From assembly GCA_903928895.1 (NCBI GenBank), contig CAIYSR010000141.1:56873-120872 (forward strand): 64,000 bases of DNA, read 5' to 3'. Shown here piece after piece: positions 1-9,983 of this stretch. The notes below the pieces were generated by a model. That model made no database searches, was not told where the DNA came from, and saw only the letters and a list, made by a program, of their open reading frames with translations. Every line of letters starts with the position of its first letter. Position 1 is the first letter of the stretch. The translations under genes and the position numbers were made by a program. Origin of the DNA: an uncultured Rhodospirillales bacterium (GTDB lineage: Bacteria > Pseudomonadota > Alphaproteobacteria > Acetobacterales > Acetobacteraceae).

Positions 1-570
1 GGCTATCTCATCGATGTCACCGGTCAGGGGGTGGGGGCGGCGATGCATTCGGTCGCGGTTGCCAATGTGCTGCGCCAGGAGGGGCTGCTGGGGGTCGATT
101 TCCGTGATCCTGCCGCCGTGATGACACGACTGAACGACAATTTCCCGATGCGCCTGCATGACGGGCTGACCTTCAACGCCTGGTACTGGGTGTATCATCG
201 CTCCAGCCGGAGGCTTTCCTACTGCGCCGCCGGAACCCATCCGTCCTGGCTCTCGGACCGTGCGGCGGCGATGCTGGTGCCGCTGTCGTCGGACGATCCG
301 GCGGTCGGCAGCGTGCAGGAGCATCGCTATGTGGCGAGGCGTGCCTTCGTGCCGCCGGGGGCGTCGCTTTACATCTTCAGTGACGGGGCGTTCGAGATCG
401 AGGACCGCAGTGGTGCGCGCTGGACGATCGACGATCTGGTGACAGTGATCCGCGATGTGCCGGTGGATGGAGTGACCGAGGCGCAGCGGGTCTACAACGC
501 GGTGCGCGATGCCGCGCGGCCAGGCCCGTTGGAGGATGATTTCTCTTTAATTGTGCTGACGTTTCCGTAA
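1..570 (+). CDS. SpoIIE/RsbU-type PP2C protein phosphatase, C-terminal part (5' end outside window)
   Basis: The open frame enters from the left edge and ends at a TAA at 570. It begins with GYLIDVTGQGVGAAMHS, the metal-binding motif (D-V-x-G-x-G) of the SpoIIE/RsbU branch of PP2C serine phosphatases, and later shows the family's SDGAFEIED motif with a second metal-binding Asp and a conserved DDFSLIVL end. Such enzymes normally sit behind a receiver, PAS or HAMP domain and control partner-switching (anti-anti-sigma) pathways; the sensor half is not visible here, so its input is unknown. The gene ends 25 bp before the stop of the convergent epimerase gene. The family call is secure; the biological target is not. 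Confidence 0.85.
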   Translation, partial: GYLIDVTGQGVGAAMHSVAVANVLRQEGLLGVDFRDPAAVMTRLNDNFPMRLHDGLTFNAWYWVYHRSSRRLSYCAAGTHPSWLSDRAAAMLVPLSSDDPAVGSVQEHRYVARRAFVPPGASLYIFSDGAFEIEDRSGARWTIDDLVTVIRDVPVDGVTEAQRVYNAVRDAARPGPLEDDFSLIVLTFP

Positions 571-594
571 GCCGCCCAACGCTGCGCCAACGGA

Positions 595-1464
595 TCATGG
601 CGCGGCGCTGATGCGGTGAACGGCGCTGCGCGATGTCCCTGGCGGCAGGATCACGATGCCCGGCTTGGCGCTGATCTCGCCGTCAAACCCTGCGGGATCC
701 GAGTAGCCAAGCCACGGCTCGATGCAAAGCAGGTCGAGGCCGGGGCGCGTCCAGATGCCGAGCTGGGTGAAGCCTTCCCAGGACACTGTGACAGTTTCAG
801 TGCCGGCTGCGCCGAAGCTGACCGCGGTGCTGGCGGGCTGGTCGAGGATGATGGCATCCTCCACGAACAGCCCGTCATGCAGTGCCAGGATCCGGCCGGC
901 GATGGGCGACGGCAGGAACGTTGGGCGCAGCAACCCATCCGCGCCGACGCGCCGGATCGATCCACCTTCCATCGCGGCGAAGGTCAGGCTGTGGACCTCC
1001 TTGGCGACGCCGGGGCGCAGCGGCCAGTTGAAGGCCGGATGGGCGCCCATGGCAGCGGGGAGGGCTTCGTCGCCGGTGTTGCGGAGGGTGAAGGTGATGA
1101 CGAGCCCGTCCGCTCCGATCGCGTATCCGATCTCGAAGCGGAAGGCGAAGGGGTAGACGGCGCGCGTGGCGGGGGTGTCGGTCAAGACCAGGCAGGCCGT
1201 GGTGGCAGTGCGCTCGGTCCAATGGAACAGACTGTCGCGGGCGAAGCCGTGGCGGGACATCTCGTAGGTGCGGCCGTTGTGGCGATAGCGGTTATCGCGC
1301 AGGGTGCCGACGATGGGGAACAGGTTGGGCGCATGGCGCGGCCATGCTTCGTGGGCCTGCCAGATCAACTCGGTGCCGGCGGCGCTGACGAGCGAGCAGA
1401 TTTCGGCGCCGCTGGACTTGATGCAGGCGGTTGTGCCGCCGGCTGTGATGCTATGATGGGGCAT
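595..1464 (-). CDS. Aldose 1-epimerase family protein
   Basis: A 289-residue protein of the galactose mutarotase-like fold. Visible family features are the early NLFPIVGTLRDN segment, SRHGFARD with the conserved His, the GAHPAFNWPL segment carrying the second His, and a C-terminal CIEPWLGYSDP with the catalytic Glu. Members interconvert alpha and beta anomers of hexoses or hexose 6-phosphates in the cytoplasm; the substrate cannot be read from sequence. The start codon lies in a CATG whose other strand is the ATG of the divergent ATPase gene, so the two start codons overlap by two bases. No alternative Met is available until residue 69. Confidence 0.85.
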   Translation of the reverse strand: MPHHSITAGGTTACIKSSGAEICSLVSAAGTELIWQAHEAWPRHAPNLFPIVGTLRDNRYRHNGRTYEMSRHGFARDSLFHWTERTATTACLVLTDTPATRAVYPFAFRFEIGYAIGADGLVITFTLRNTGDEALPAAMGAHPAFNWPLRPGVAKEVHSLTFAAMEGGSIRRVGADGLLRPTFLPSPIAGRILALHDGLFVEDAIILDQPASTAVSFGAAGTETVTVSWEGFTQLGIWTRPGLDLLCIEPWLGYSDPAGFDGEISAKPGIVILPPGTSRSAVHRISAAP

Positions 1465-2269
1465 GGAGTTCCTTTCGGCGATTCACCCGAACCCTGAGCA
1501 TAACCGTGATGGCGGGATATTCCCCTGGTCATTGCCGCTGGTGCATGACCTCGGCGAAATCGTGTTTTCCGCGGCGGTGACGTTTCTGGTCGGCGAGAAC
1601 GGTTCGGGCAAATCGACGCTGCTGGAGGGGATGGCGGCGGGCATGGGCGCGGTGGCGGCCGGGCAGCGTGATCTGGCGCGGGACCCAACGCTGATGGCGG
1701 CACGGGAATTCGCCGCCGGGTTTCGCTTCGTGCGCCGGCGGCATGCGCGGAGCCGGATGTTTCTGCGCGCTGAGGATGTGTTCGGCTTCACGCAGCGCGT
1801 CGGCGCGGACATGGAGGGGTTGTCCCAGGACGCGGTGGAACTCGCGGCCTCGGTGCGCGGCGACTACGGGCGGCGCCTTGCGGTCGGCGCGGTGTCGGGC
1901 CAACGCAGTGCGTTGGTTCGGTACTATGGCGCCGATCCGGACGGGCGCTCCCACGGTGAAACCTTCCTCGCCGTCCTGCGCCGGCGGTTGGTGCCGAACG
2001 GGCTGTATTTTCTGGATGAACCGGAAGCGCCCCTGTCGCCGACGAGGGTGCTGGCGCTGATGGCGCTGATCGCCGATCGGGTCGCCGCAGGGTGCCAGTT
2101 CGTCATTGCCACCCATTCGCCGATCCTGCTGGCGCAGCCGGATGCCGTGATCCTGCTGGCCGAGGCAGGAGGCCTGCGCGCGGTGGCATGGAACGACCTT
2201 GAGCATGTCCGGGTGACGCGTGCCTTCCTGGCTGATCCGGCGGCGATGCTGCACAAGGTGCTGGGATGA
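1463..2269 (+). CDS. ABC-type AAA ATPase, small single-domain
   Basis: A 268-residue ATPase. Walker A GENGSGKST spans residues 44-52, Walker B is LYFLDEPEAPLSP and the D-loop/switch region is ATHSPILLAQPD. This is the RecF/SMC-like small ATPase group often annotated as 'AAA family ATPase' with no membrane partner, so it is unlikely to be a transporter. The insert between the Walker boxes holds arginine-rich FRFVRRRHARSRMF. It overlaps the downstream acetyltransferase by 4 bp (ATGA), which implies translational coupling. Its role is unknown; similar stand-alone proteins are thought to act on nucleic acid or protein complexes. Confidence 0.8.
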   Translation: MEFLSAIHPNPEHNRDGGIFPWSLPLVHDLGEIVFSAAVTFLVGENGSGKSTLLEGMAAGMGAVAAGQRDLARDPTLMAAREFAAGFRFVRRRHARSRMFLRAEDVFGFTQRVGADMEGLSQDAVELAASVRGDYGRRLAVGAVSGQRSALVRYYGADPDGRSHGETFLAVLRRRLVPNGLYFLDEPEAPLSPTRVLALMALIADRVAAGCQFVIATHSPILLAQPDAVILLAEAGGLRAVAWNDLEHVRVTRAFLADPAAMLHKVLG

Positions 2270-2784
2270 GCGGTGTCACCATCCGCGCGGTGCGGCGCGA
2301 GGATGGCGCAGCGCTGATCGCAGCCCACATCGCCTGCCAGGCGATCCTCCACCCCTGGGTTGAGCCGTTTACGGACATGACCGGGTTCGACTCCTGGTTC
2401 GCCCAGGTCGGCCAGGGGCGCAAGGAGGCGTTCGTGATCGAACGTGACGGGGTTCTTGCCGGGGTGGTCAACCTCAATGAGATCGTGCGCGGGCCTTTCC
2501 TCAGCTGCTATATGGGATACTACGGCTTCGGCCTGGGGCGGGGGACGATGACGCAGGGGGTGCGGCGGGTGCTCGACGCGGCGTTCGGGCCGCTCGGACT
2601 GCACCGGGTGGAGGCGAACATCCAGCCAGCAAATCTTCGCTCGAAAGCCCTGGTGCAGCGGCTGGGCTTCAGGCTGGAGGGAGTGTCGCCCCGCTATCTG
2701 CGCATAGCCGGCGATTGGCGCGATCATGAGCGCTGGGCCAGGTTGGCCGACGACACGGTTGCGCCGCACAAGCCAGCGCGCTAA
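2266..2784 (+). CDS. GNAT-family N-acetyltransferase (RimJ/RimL-like)
   Basis: A 172-residue acetyltransferase. The central GLGRGTMTQGV segment is the acetyl-CoA pyrophosphate-binding loop, and GLHRVEANIQPANLRSKAL followed by RLGF is the classic RimJ/RimL C-terminal half. The family transfers acetyl groups to protein N-termini or small amines. The start overlaps the ATPase stop by 4 bp, so the two are co-transcribed. The substrate is not predictable. Confidence 0.85.
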   Translation: MSGVTIRAVRREDGAALIAAHIACQAILHPWVEPFTDMTGFDSWFAQVGQGRKEAFVIERDGVLAGVVNLNEIVRGPFLSCYMGYYGFGLGRGTMTQGVRRVLDAAFGPLGLHRVEANIQPANLRSKALVQRLGFRLEGVSPRYLRIAGDWRDHERWARLADDTVAPHKPAR

Positions 2785-2844
2785 CAGGAACGCGGGTCAC
2801 GTCCCCCCACCGGGGCGCTTTTTCTCTGCAAGGGGAACCATAAA
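2785..2844 (+). ncRNA. Candidate serC leader RNA motif
   Basis: The short gap before serC contains GCGGGTCACGTCCCC, then a hairpin (CCCC paired with GGGG around 2804-2815) and a run of five T, before the AAGGGG ribosome-binding site at about 2830. Alphaproteobacteria carry a described 'serC' RNA motif in exactly this position, and the GGGTCACGT-hairpin-T-run layout fits my recollection of it. It could equally be a plain terminator/attenuator. A covariance-model search would settle it. Confidence 0.5.
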
Positions 2845-4017
2845 ATGGCATCCGCCGCCAAGCCGGACTTGCGTCCGCACAATCCCAATTTTTCCTCGGG
2901 GCCTTGCGCCAAGCGTCCGGGCTTCACACTCGAAGCCCTCGCGGGTGCGCATCTCGGCCGTTCGCATCGGGCCGCGGCTCCGAAAGCGCGGCTCAACGAG
3001 GTGATCATCCGCTCGCGCGCCATCCTTGGCATGCCGGCCGACTGGCGCCTCGGCATCGTCCCGGCGTCGGATACCGGCGCGGTGGAAATGGCGCTGTGGT
3101 CGCTGCTCGGCGCCCGACCCGTCGACATCTTGGCGCATGAGAGCTTCTCTGCCGGTTGGGCCAACGACATCGTCAAGCAACTCAAGCTGGACGATGCCCG
3201 CGTGCTCACCGCGCCATACGGTCGGCTTCCGGATCTCGCCCAGGTGAACCCGACCCATGATCTGGTGCTGGCGTGGAACGGCACGACTTCGGGCGTGCGC
3301 TACGAGCATGCCGACTTCATCGCTGCCGGCCGCGACGGTCTGGTGATCTGCGACGCCACTTCGGCCGCCTTCGCGATGGAACTGCCATGGGAGAAGCTCG
3401 ATGTGGTCACCTGGTCCTGGCAAAAGGTGCTGGGCGGCGAGGCAGCGCACGGCATGTTGGCGCTCTCGCCCCGCGCGGTGGAGCGGTTGCTGACGTACAA
3501 GCCGGCCTGGCCGCTGCCCAAGATCTTTCGCCTGGTGTCGGGCGGAAAACTCTCCGAGGGCATCTTCAAGGGCGAAACCATCAACACCCCCTCGATGCTG
3601 TGCGCCGAAGATGCGGTGGACGGGCTGCGCTGGGCGGAGCAGGTCGGCGGATTACCAGGCCTGATCGCACGCTGCGAGGCCTCGCTCGCTGCCGTCACCG
3701 GTTGGGTCGCAACCTCGAACTGGGCGAGGTTCCTCGCCGAAGTGCCGGCGCAAAGGTCCTGCACCTCAATCTGCCTGACGATCGCAGCCCCCTGGTTCAC
3801 CGCACTCGAGGCGGCCCGGCAGGCCGAAGCCGCGAAGAAGATGGCAGTGCTGCTGGAAAAGGAAGGCGTCGCCTTCGACATCGCCGGCTACCGCGACGCG
3901 CCCCCGGGGCTGCGCCTATGGGCCGGCGCCACGGTCGAGCCGTCGGACGTGGCGGCGCTGCTTCCGTGGCTCGACTGGGCACATGACCAAATTCGTACCG
4001 AAATGGCCGGAGTCTGA
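2845..4017 (+). CDS. serC: Phosphoserine aminotransferase
   Basis: A 390-residue PLP enzyme converting 3-phosphohydroxypyruvate and glutamate to O-phosphoserine, step two of serine synthesis. It opens with [17 protein letters not shown], contains the [13 protein letters not shown] segment and the PLP-lysine region [15 protein letters not shown]. This is the shorter alphaproteobacterial/archaeal-type SerC subgroup, not the E. coli form. A clear AAGGGGAACC ribosome-binding site precedes the ATG. serA follows after 3 bp, so both genes form a serine operon, likely read from the upstream leader. Confidence 0.95.
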   Translation: MASAAKPDLRPHNPNFSSGPCAKRPGFTLEALAGAHLGRSHRAAAPKARLNEVIIRSRAILGMPADWRLGIVPASDTGAVEMALWSLLGARPVDILAHESFSAGWANDIVKQLKLDDARVLTAPYGRLPDLAQVNPTHDLVLAWNGTTSGVRYEHADFIAAGRDGLVICDATSAAFAMELPWEKLDVVTWSWQKVLGGEAAHGMLALSPRAVERLLTYKPAWPLPKIFRLVSGGKLSEGIFKGETINTPSMLCAEDAVDGLRWAEQVGGLPGLIARCEASLAAVTGWVATSNWARFLAEVPAQRSCTSICLTIAAPWFTALEAARQAEAAKKMAVLLEKEGVAFDIAGYRDAPPGLRLWAGATVEPSDVAALLPWLDWAHDQIRTEMAGV

Positions 4018-4020
4018 ACC

Positions 4021-5607
4021 ATGGTCAAAGTCCTCATCAGCGACAAGCTGTCGCCCGCCGCCGTCGAGATCTTCCGCAACCGCGGCATCGAGGTGGATGT
4101 GAAGACCGGTCTCGCGCCGACCGAACTGCGTGCCATCATCGGCGACTATGACGGTCTGGCGATCCGATCCGCCACCAAGGTGACGCGCGAGGTGCTCGAT
4201 GCCGCGCCGCACCTCAAGGTCGTGGGCCGAGCCGGCATCGGGGTCGACAATGTCGACGTGAAATCGGCCACGGCGCGGGGCGTGGTGGTGATGAACACGC
4301 CCTACGGCAACGCCATCACCACGGCCGAGCACGCGATTGCCATGATGTTCGCCCTCGCGCGCCAGATCCCGGAAGCCTCGGCCTCCACCAAGGCCGGCAG
4401 GTGGGAGAAGAACCGCTTCATGGGTGTCGAACTCACCAGCAAGACCCTCGGCCTCGTCGGCTGCGGCAATATCGGCTCGATCGTCGCCGACCGCGCCCAG
4501 GGTCTGAAGATGCGGGTGATCGCCTATGATCCCTACCTGACGGAAAAGCGGGCACTGGGTCTCGGCGTCGAGAAGGTCGAGATCGACGAACTGCTGGCGC
4601 GGGCCGATTTCATCACGCTTCACACCCCGCTCACCGATGCCACCCGCAACCTGATCTCAAGGGAGGCGCTGGCGAAAACGCGCAGGGGTGTCCGCATCGT
4701 CAACTGCGCCCGTGGCGGTTTGGTCGACGAGGCGGCGCTTGCCGAAGCGCTGCAATCCGGCCATGTCGCCGGTGCCGCGCTCGACGTCTTCGAGATCGAA
4801 CCGGCCACCAACAGTCCATTGTTCGGCCTGGAGAATGTGGTTTGTACTCCCCATCTGGGTGCGGCCACGACCGAGGCGCAGGAGAACGTGGCACTTCAAG
4901 TCGCCGAGCAGATGAGCGACTTCCTGCTCTCGGGCGCTGTTGCCAATGCGATCAACATGCCGTCAGTGACCGCCGAGGAGGCGCCACGCCTGCGTCCCTA
5001 CATGGAACTGTGCCGGCTGCTTGGCGCCATGGCGGGGCAATTGACCCAGTCGCGCGACGGGACGATCAAGAGCGTGACCATCGAGTACGAAGGGCTGGCG
5101 GCGAACCTCAACCATCGACCGCTCAACGCCGCCGCCTTGGCGGGGCTGCTTGGTCCGATGATCGAGGGTGCCAATATGGTGAACGCACCGGTGCTGGCGC
5201 GCGAGCGCGGGATCGACGTGGCCGAGGTGGTGCACGACCGGCCGAGCGAATACCAAACCCTGGTGCGCATCACGGTGGCGACCGATCAGGCGACCCGCGC
5301 GCTGTCCGGCACGCTGTTCGCCGGCTCGCGCCCGCGCATCGTTGAAGTCAAGGGTATCCGGGTCGAGGCCGACTTCGCGCGGCACATGCTTTACGTCACC
5401 AACCAGGACAAGCCAGGCTTCATCGGCCGGTTTGGGGCCACCTTGGCCGGCGCGGGAATCAACATCGCGACCTTCCATCTCGGTCGATCCGAGCAGGGTG
5501 GCGATGCGATCTGCATGGTTTCGGTGGACGAGCCGGTGCCGGAGGAGGTGCTGGCGATGGTTCGCACCTTGCCGCTGGTGATGCAGGCGACCGCGCTGAA
5601 CTTCTGA
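4021..5607 (+). CDS. serA: D-3-phosphoglycerate dehydrogenase
   Basis: A 528-residue long-form enzyme oxidising 3-phosphoglycerate with NAD+, the first step of serine synthesis. The order is an N-terminal substrate domain, the NAD-binding fold with [18 protein letters not shown], the catalytic [10 protein letters not shown] and CTPHLGAAT motifs, an allosteric substrate-binding domain, and a C-terminal ACT domain beginning [15 protein letters not shown], which normally binds serine for feedback control. It lies 3 bp after serC. Its stop is only 3 bp from the stop of the convergent MFS gene, with no room for a terminator. Confidence 0.96.
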   Translation: MVKVLISDKLSPAAVEIFRNRGIEVDVKTGLAPTELRAIIGDYDGLAIRSATKVTREVLDAAPHLKVVGRAGIGVDNVDVKSATARGVVVMNTPYGNAITTAEHAIAMMFALARQIPEASASTKAGRWEKNRFMGVELTSKTLGLVGCGNIGSIVADRAQGLKMRVIAYDPYLTEKRALGLGVEKVEIDELLARADFITLHTPLTDATRNLISREALAKTRRGVRIVNCARGGLVDEAALAEALQSGHVAGAALDVFEIEPATNSPLFGLENVVCTPHLGAATTEAQENVALQVAEQMSDFLLSGAVANAINMPSVTAEEAPRLRPYMELCRLLGAMAGQLTQSRDGTIKSVTIEYEGLAANLNHRPLNAAALAGLLGPMIEGANMVNAPVLARERGIDVAEVVHDRPSEYQTLVRITVATDQATRALSGTLFAGSRPRIVEVKGIRVEADFARHMLYVTNQDKPGFIGRFGATLAGAGINIATFHLGRSEQGGDAICMVSVDEPVPEEVLAMVRTLPLVMQATALNF

Positions 5608-5610
5608 CCT

Positions 5611-7218
5611 CTACCTGAAGAGTACGGACGCGCTCGTCAAAGTGACGGCCGCGCCTGCCAGCAAGGGCAGGCCGACCGCTGCCCAGGCGAGCGCGGTGGT
5701 CAGGTCGAAGCGGCCGTTGCCGACGTCATGGTCGCCGGCGTGCGCGATCTCGGACTTGGCCTGCAATCCGTCAAGTTCCTCCTTCGACATGAACCATTTG
5801 GCGTCGAGCGGGCGGATCAGCAAGGTCGCGATCAGGCCGCAGACCAGGAAGGCGGCGAGAATGTAGAGCGTCACGTCATAGACGAGATTGCGCGGCACTC
5901 CGGCGGCAAGTTCGGCCTCGCGGACATAATTGACCACGACCGGCCCGATAATCCCCGCTGTCGACCAGGCGGTCAGGATGCGACCGTGGATGGCGCCGAC
6001 GAACTGGGTGCCGAATATGTCGGCGATATAGGCCGGGATTGTAGCGAAGCCGCCGCCGTACATCGACAGGATCACACAAACGAACGCGACGAACAGCGGC
6101 AGCCCGCCGACATGGGCCGCCCAGGGCGAGCCGGCATAGAGCGCGATGCCGAGGCAGAAGAAGGTCGCGTAGGTTGCCCGCCGCCCGATGCGGTCGGAAA
6201 GCGAGGCCCAGAAGAAACGCCCGGCGATATTGAACAATGAGAGCAGCCCGGTGAATCCGGCCGCGATCACCGCGATGGCTTTGCGTTGCTCGTCGTTCAG
6301 GGCAGCGAAACCCAGCGCCGGTTCGCCGATCAGCCGGCCGCCGAAGATTTCCTGCAACATCGGCGAGGCCATGCCGATGACGCCGATGCCGGCGCTGACG
6401 TTGAGGCACAGGACCGCCCAGATCAGCCAGAACTGGCGCGTGCGATGGGCATCGCGGACATGGACATGCCCGGTGGTGATGCTGGCGGAGGCATCAGCGG
6501 ATGGCGCCCATCCCTGGGGTCTCCAGCCCGCGGGCGGCACCCGGTAGCCAAAGGCACCACCCATCATGAAGACGACGTAGATCGCCGCCATCACCACGAA
6601 GCTCTGCCAGACGCCGACGGTGTCGGGTCCGCGGAAGGCCCCCATCAGCCGCTCCGCCAGCGGGGCGCCGATCATGGCGCCGCCGCCGAACCCCATGATC
6701 GCCATGCCGGTGGCCATGCCGCGGCGGTCGGGGAACCATTTGATCAGCGTCGAGACCGGCGAGATGTAGCCGAGCCCGAGCCCGATGCCCCCAATCAGGC
6801 CGGAGCCGATCAGCATCAGCCACAACTGGTGGCTGGCGACCCCGGCGGCGGAGACCAGCATGCCGCCGCACCAGCACAGCGCCGCGACGACGCCGGCTTT
6901 GCGTGGGCCCTGGCGTTCGACCCAGCCGCCCCAGATCGCCGCAGAGGAGCCGAGCAGCACGAAGAACAGGGTGTAGATCCAGCCGAGATCCGCCACCCGC
7001 CAGTCGCATTGGGTCGTGAACAGCGCGCCCGCCAGCGTCAGGTCAGGGCAGGCGACCGGCTTGGCGATGCCGATGGCGCGCGACAGCGGCAGCCAGAAGA
7101 CGCTGAACCCGTAGGCCATGCCGATGCACAGATGGATCGCCAGAGCCGCCGGGGGCACCAGCCAGCGGTTGAAGCCGGGGCCGGCAACGATGGCGTCGCG
7201 CTCCAGGGACAGGTTCAT
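5611..7218 (-). CDS. OFA-family (oxalate/formate antiporter type) MFS transporter
   Basis: About 535 residues with 12 hydrophobic segments. The early HLCIGMAYGFSVFWLPLSRA stretch, the GWVERQGPRKAG loop 2-3 motif, GLIGGIGLGLGYISPVSTLIKWFPDRRG and the FWASLSDRIGRR loop are typical of the OxlT/OFA family. OxlT exchanges oxalate for formate across the inner membrane. The start ATG overlaps the stop of the formate dehydrogenase gene (ATGA), so this is the last gene of a formate operon, and formate (or oxalate/formate) is the obvious substrate. No oxalate-decarboxylation genes (oxc, frc) are in the window. The ATG at 7218 is chosen because a longer frame runs far into fdsA. Confidence 0.87.
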   Translation of the reverse strand: MNLSLERDAIVAGPGFNRWLVPPAALAIHLCIGMAYGFSVFWLPLSRAIGIAKPVACPDLTLAGALFTTQCDWRVADLGWIYTLFFVLLGSSAAIWGGWVERQGPRKAGVVAALCWCGGMLVSAAGVASHQLWLMLIGSGLIGGIGLGLGYISPVSTLIKWFPDRRGMATGMAIMGFGGGAMIGAPLAERLMGAFRGPDTVGVWQSFVVMAAIYVVFMMGGAFGYRVPPAGWRPQGWAPSADASASITTGHVHVRDAHRTRQFWLIWAVLCLNVSAGIGVIGMASPMLQEIFGGRLIGEPALGFAALNDEQRKAIAVIAAGFTGLLSLFNIAGRFFWASLSDRIGRRATYATFFCLGIALYAGSPWAAHVGGLPLFVAFVCVILSMYGGGFATIPAYIADIFGTQFVGAIHGRILTAWSTAGIIGPVVVNYVREAELAAGVPRNLVYDVTLYILAAFLVCGLIATLLIRPLDAKWFMSKEELDGLQAKSEIAHAGDHDVGNGRFDLTTALAWAAVGLPLLAGAAVTLTSASVLFR

Positions 7219-9983
7219 GGTGCGTGTTCCTTCTCGGCCGCAAGCGGGCTGACCCGGACGGCACAAAACTTGAATTCCGGGATCTTGCCAAACGGATCGA
7301 GCGCCGGGTTGGTCAGCAGGTTGGCTGCCGCCTCGGCGTAGCAGAACGGCATGAAGACCATTCCGGCCGGCACGTCCCGATCGGCGCGCACCCGCAGCGT
7401 GATGGTGCCGCGCCTGGTCTGGAGCCGGGCCGTGTCGCCGGGGTGCAGGCCGAGCCGGCGCAGTTCGCGTGGGTCCATGAAGGCAAGCGCCTCGGGTTCG
7501 ATTGCGTCGAGCACAGCCGCTCGCCTGGTCATGGCGCCGGTGTGCCAGTGTTCCAGCACGCGTCCGGTGGAGAGCACCAGTGGGTACTCGTCGTCCGGCA
7601 GTTCGTCGGGGGGCGCGACGTCGGTGGGCACGATGCGGCCGCGGCCGGAGGGTGTGGGGAAGCCGTCGCGGAAGATGATATCGTGGCTCGGTGTGCCCTC
7701 GGGCTCGGCCGGATAGGTGACGGCGCCCTCGCGCTCCAGCCGTTCCCAGGTGATATGCGCCTTCGATGGCATCAAGGTGGCCATCTCGGCGAAAACCTGG
7801 GACGGGTCTTCGTAGTGCCAGTCGCAGCCGATACGCCGGGCCATTTCCTGCACAATCCACCAGTCCTGCCTGGCCTCACCGGGCGGCGGTAGTACCGGCC
7901 GGGAGAGCTGGACGCGACGGTCGGTGCTGGTGAAGCTGCCGGATTTTTCGGCGAAGGCCGAGGCTGGGAGGATGACGTCGGCATGGAAGGCGGTTTCGGT
8001 GAGGAACAGGTCCTGGACCACGAGGTGTTCGAGGTTGGCCAGGGCCGCGCGGGCATGGGCAAGGTCGGGGTCCGACATCGCGGGGTTCTCGCCCATGATA
8101 TACATTCCCTTGATCTGACCGGCCCGCGCTGCCTTCATGATCTCCACCACGGTCAGGCCCCGCGCCGGGTCAAGCGGTCGCCCCCACGCCGCTTCGAACC
8201 GGTTGCGCAGTCCGGGCTGGTCGACATTCTGATAGTCCGGCAGGAACATCGGCACGAGCCCGGCATCGGAGGCGCCCTGCACGTTGTTCTGGCCGCGCAG
8301 AGGGTGCAATCCGGTCCCGGGGCGGCCGATCTGGCCGGTGATGAGGGCGAGCGCGATGAGGCAGCGGGCATTGTCGGTGCCGTGGACGTGCTGGCTGATG
8401 CCCATGCCCCAGAAAACAAGCGAGGCACGGGAGGTGGCGTAGAGCCTGGCGACTTCACGCAAGACCTCGGCTGGCACGCCGCAGGCCTCGGCCATCGCCT
8501 CGGGGGAGAAGGCGCGCACGCCAGCGCGCAGTTCCTCGAACCCTTCGGTCCAGGTGGCAATATAATCGGGGTTGGTGAGCCCTTCCTCGATGATGGTGTG
8601 CAGCATCGCGTTGAGCAGGGCGACGTCGCTTCCCGGCCGGAACGACAGATGATGCGTCGCCAGCCGGCTCAAGGACTGCCGGCGTGGGTCGATCACGATG
8701 AGCTTGGCACCGCGCTGTTTCACCGCATTCTTGATGAAGGTCGCCGCGACGGGATGGTTCACGGCGGGATTGGCGCCGATGATGACGATGACCTCGGCCT
8801 CCATTGCCGCTTCGAACGGCGCCGACACGGCGGCGGAGTGCAGCCCTTCGAACAGCGCCGCCACTGACGAGGCGTGGCACAGGCGGGTGCAGTGATCGAC
8901 GTTGTTGGTTCCGAAGCCGGTGCGCACCAGCTTCTGGAACAGGTAGGCCTCCTCGTTGGATCCCTTGGCCGATCCGAAGCCGGCAAGCGCTCGGGGCCCG
9001 TGGATGTCGCGGATCCTCGCCAGGGGCGCGGCAGCGCGCTCCAAGGCTTCTTCCCAACTGGCCCTTCGGAAATGGGTCCACGGATTGGCGGGGTCGACGG
9101 TGTCGTTGGCATTCTTGGGCACCGCGTTGCGACGGACCAAGGGCACGGTCAGGCGATGCGGATGGTGGATGTAGTCGAAACCGAAGCGGCCTTTGACACA
9201 GAGCCGGTTGTGGTTGGCCGGGCCATCACGACCCTCGGCATAGACGATGCGCTCGTCCGCGACGTGGTAGGTGACCTGGCAACCGACGCCGCAGTAGGGG
9301 CAAAGTGAGGCGACGCTGCGATCCGGCGTCACCACCTTCTTTTGCTTTGCGTCGAGATAGGCGGCCGGCATCAGCGCGCCGGTGGGGCAGGCTTGCACGC
9401 ATTCGCCGCAGCCGACGCAGGTCGAGGCGCCCATCGGGTCGTCGAAATCGAACACCGGGCGGGCATCGGCGCCGCGATAGCCCATGCCGATGACATCGTT
9501 GACCTGCACTTCGCGGCAGGCGCGTACGCACAGGCCGCATTGGATGCACGCATCGAGATTGACCCGCATGGCGGGATGGCTGGCGTCGGTCGCGGGGCGC
9601 GGTCCGGCGGGGAAACGGCTTGCGGTGATCCCTTCGTGTGCCGCCCAGGTCCAAAGCTTTGAGTCCGGGTCATGGGCGATGCCGGGGGCGGGCTGGTCGG
9701 CGACCAGGAGCTCCATGACCATGCGCCGGGCCGATTCGGCGCGCTTGCTGGCCGAATGGACCTTCATCCCCGCCGCTGGCGCGCGCATGCAGGAGGCGGC
9801 AAGGACCCGCTCGCCCTCGATCTCAACCATACATGCGCGGCAATTGCCGTCCGGCCGGTAATCGGGGGCGGGGGTGTAGCAGAGATGCGGGATATTGGTG
9901 CCAAGCCGCTGGGCAGTCTGCCAGATGCTCTCGCCGGGGAGGGCGGTGACGGTAACCCCATCGAGGTCGAAGGTAACGCTCAT
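7215..9983 (-). CDS. fdsA: NAD-dependent formate dehydrogenase, molybdenum catalytic subunit (FdsA type)
   Basis: A 922-residue molybdoenzyme subunit oxidising formate to CO2. The N-terminal [2Fe-2S] domain has Cys35, 48, 51 and 65. Two [4Fe-4S] ferredoxin motifs follow (Cys146/149/152/156 and 189/192/195/199). A further [4Fe-4S] begins at Cys228 (CPYCGVGC) ahead of the bis-MGD domain. The molybdenum ligand is a cysteine (Cys369 in CTRLCHASS) followed by His370, so this is the non-selenium form. The His residue in AHDPDS around residue 104 matches the Rhodobacter capsulatus FdsA arrangement. It overlaps both neighbours by 4 bp. The small FdsD subunit and FdhD-type sulfurtransferase are absent from the cluster. 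Confidence 0.93.
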   Translation of the reverse strand: MSVTFDLDGVTVTALPGESIWQTAQRLGTNIPHLCYTPAPDYRPDGNCRACMVEIEGERVLAASCMRAPAAGMKVHSASKRAESARRMVMELLVADQPAPGIAHDPDSKLWTWAAHEGITASRFPAGPRPATDASHPAMRVNLDACIQCGLCVRACREVQVNDVIGMGYRGADARPVFDFDDPMGASTCVGCGECVQACPTGALMPAAYLDAKQKKVVTPDRSVASLCPYCGVGCQVTYHVADERIVYAEGRDGPANHNRLCVKGRFGFDYIHHPHRLTVPLVRRNAVPKNANDTVDPANPWTHFRRASWEEALERAAAPLARIRDIHGPRALAGFGSAKGSNEEAYLFQKLVRTGFGTNNVDHCTRLCHASSVAALFEGLHSAAVSAPFEAAMEAEVIVIIGANPAVNHPVAATFIKNAVKQRGAKLIVIDPRRQSLSRLATHHLSFRPGSDVALLNAMLHTIIEEGLTNPDYIATWTEGFEELRAGVRAFSPEAMAEACGVPAEVLREVARLYATSRASLVFWGMGISQHVHGTDNARCLIALALITGQIGRPGTGLHPLRGQNNVQGASDAGLVPMFLPDYQNVDQPGLRNRFEAAWGRPLDPARGLTVVEIMKAARAGQIKGMYIMGENPAMSDPDLAHARAALANLEHLVVQDLFLTETAFHADVILPASAFAEKSGSFTSTDRRVQLSRPVLPPPGEARQDWWIVQEMARRIGCDWHYEDPSQVFAEMATLMPSKAHITWERLEREGAVTYPAEPEGTPSHDIIFRDGFPTPSGRGRIVPTDVAPPDELPDDEYPLVLSTGRVLEHWHTGAMTRRAAVLDAIEPEALAFMDPRELRRLGLHPGDTARLQTRRGTITLRVRADRDVPAGMVFMPFCYAEAAANLLTNPALDPFGKIPEFKFCAVRVSPLAAEKEHAP

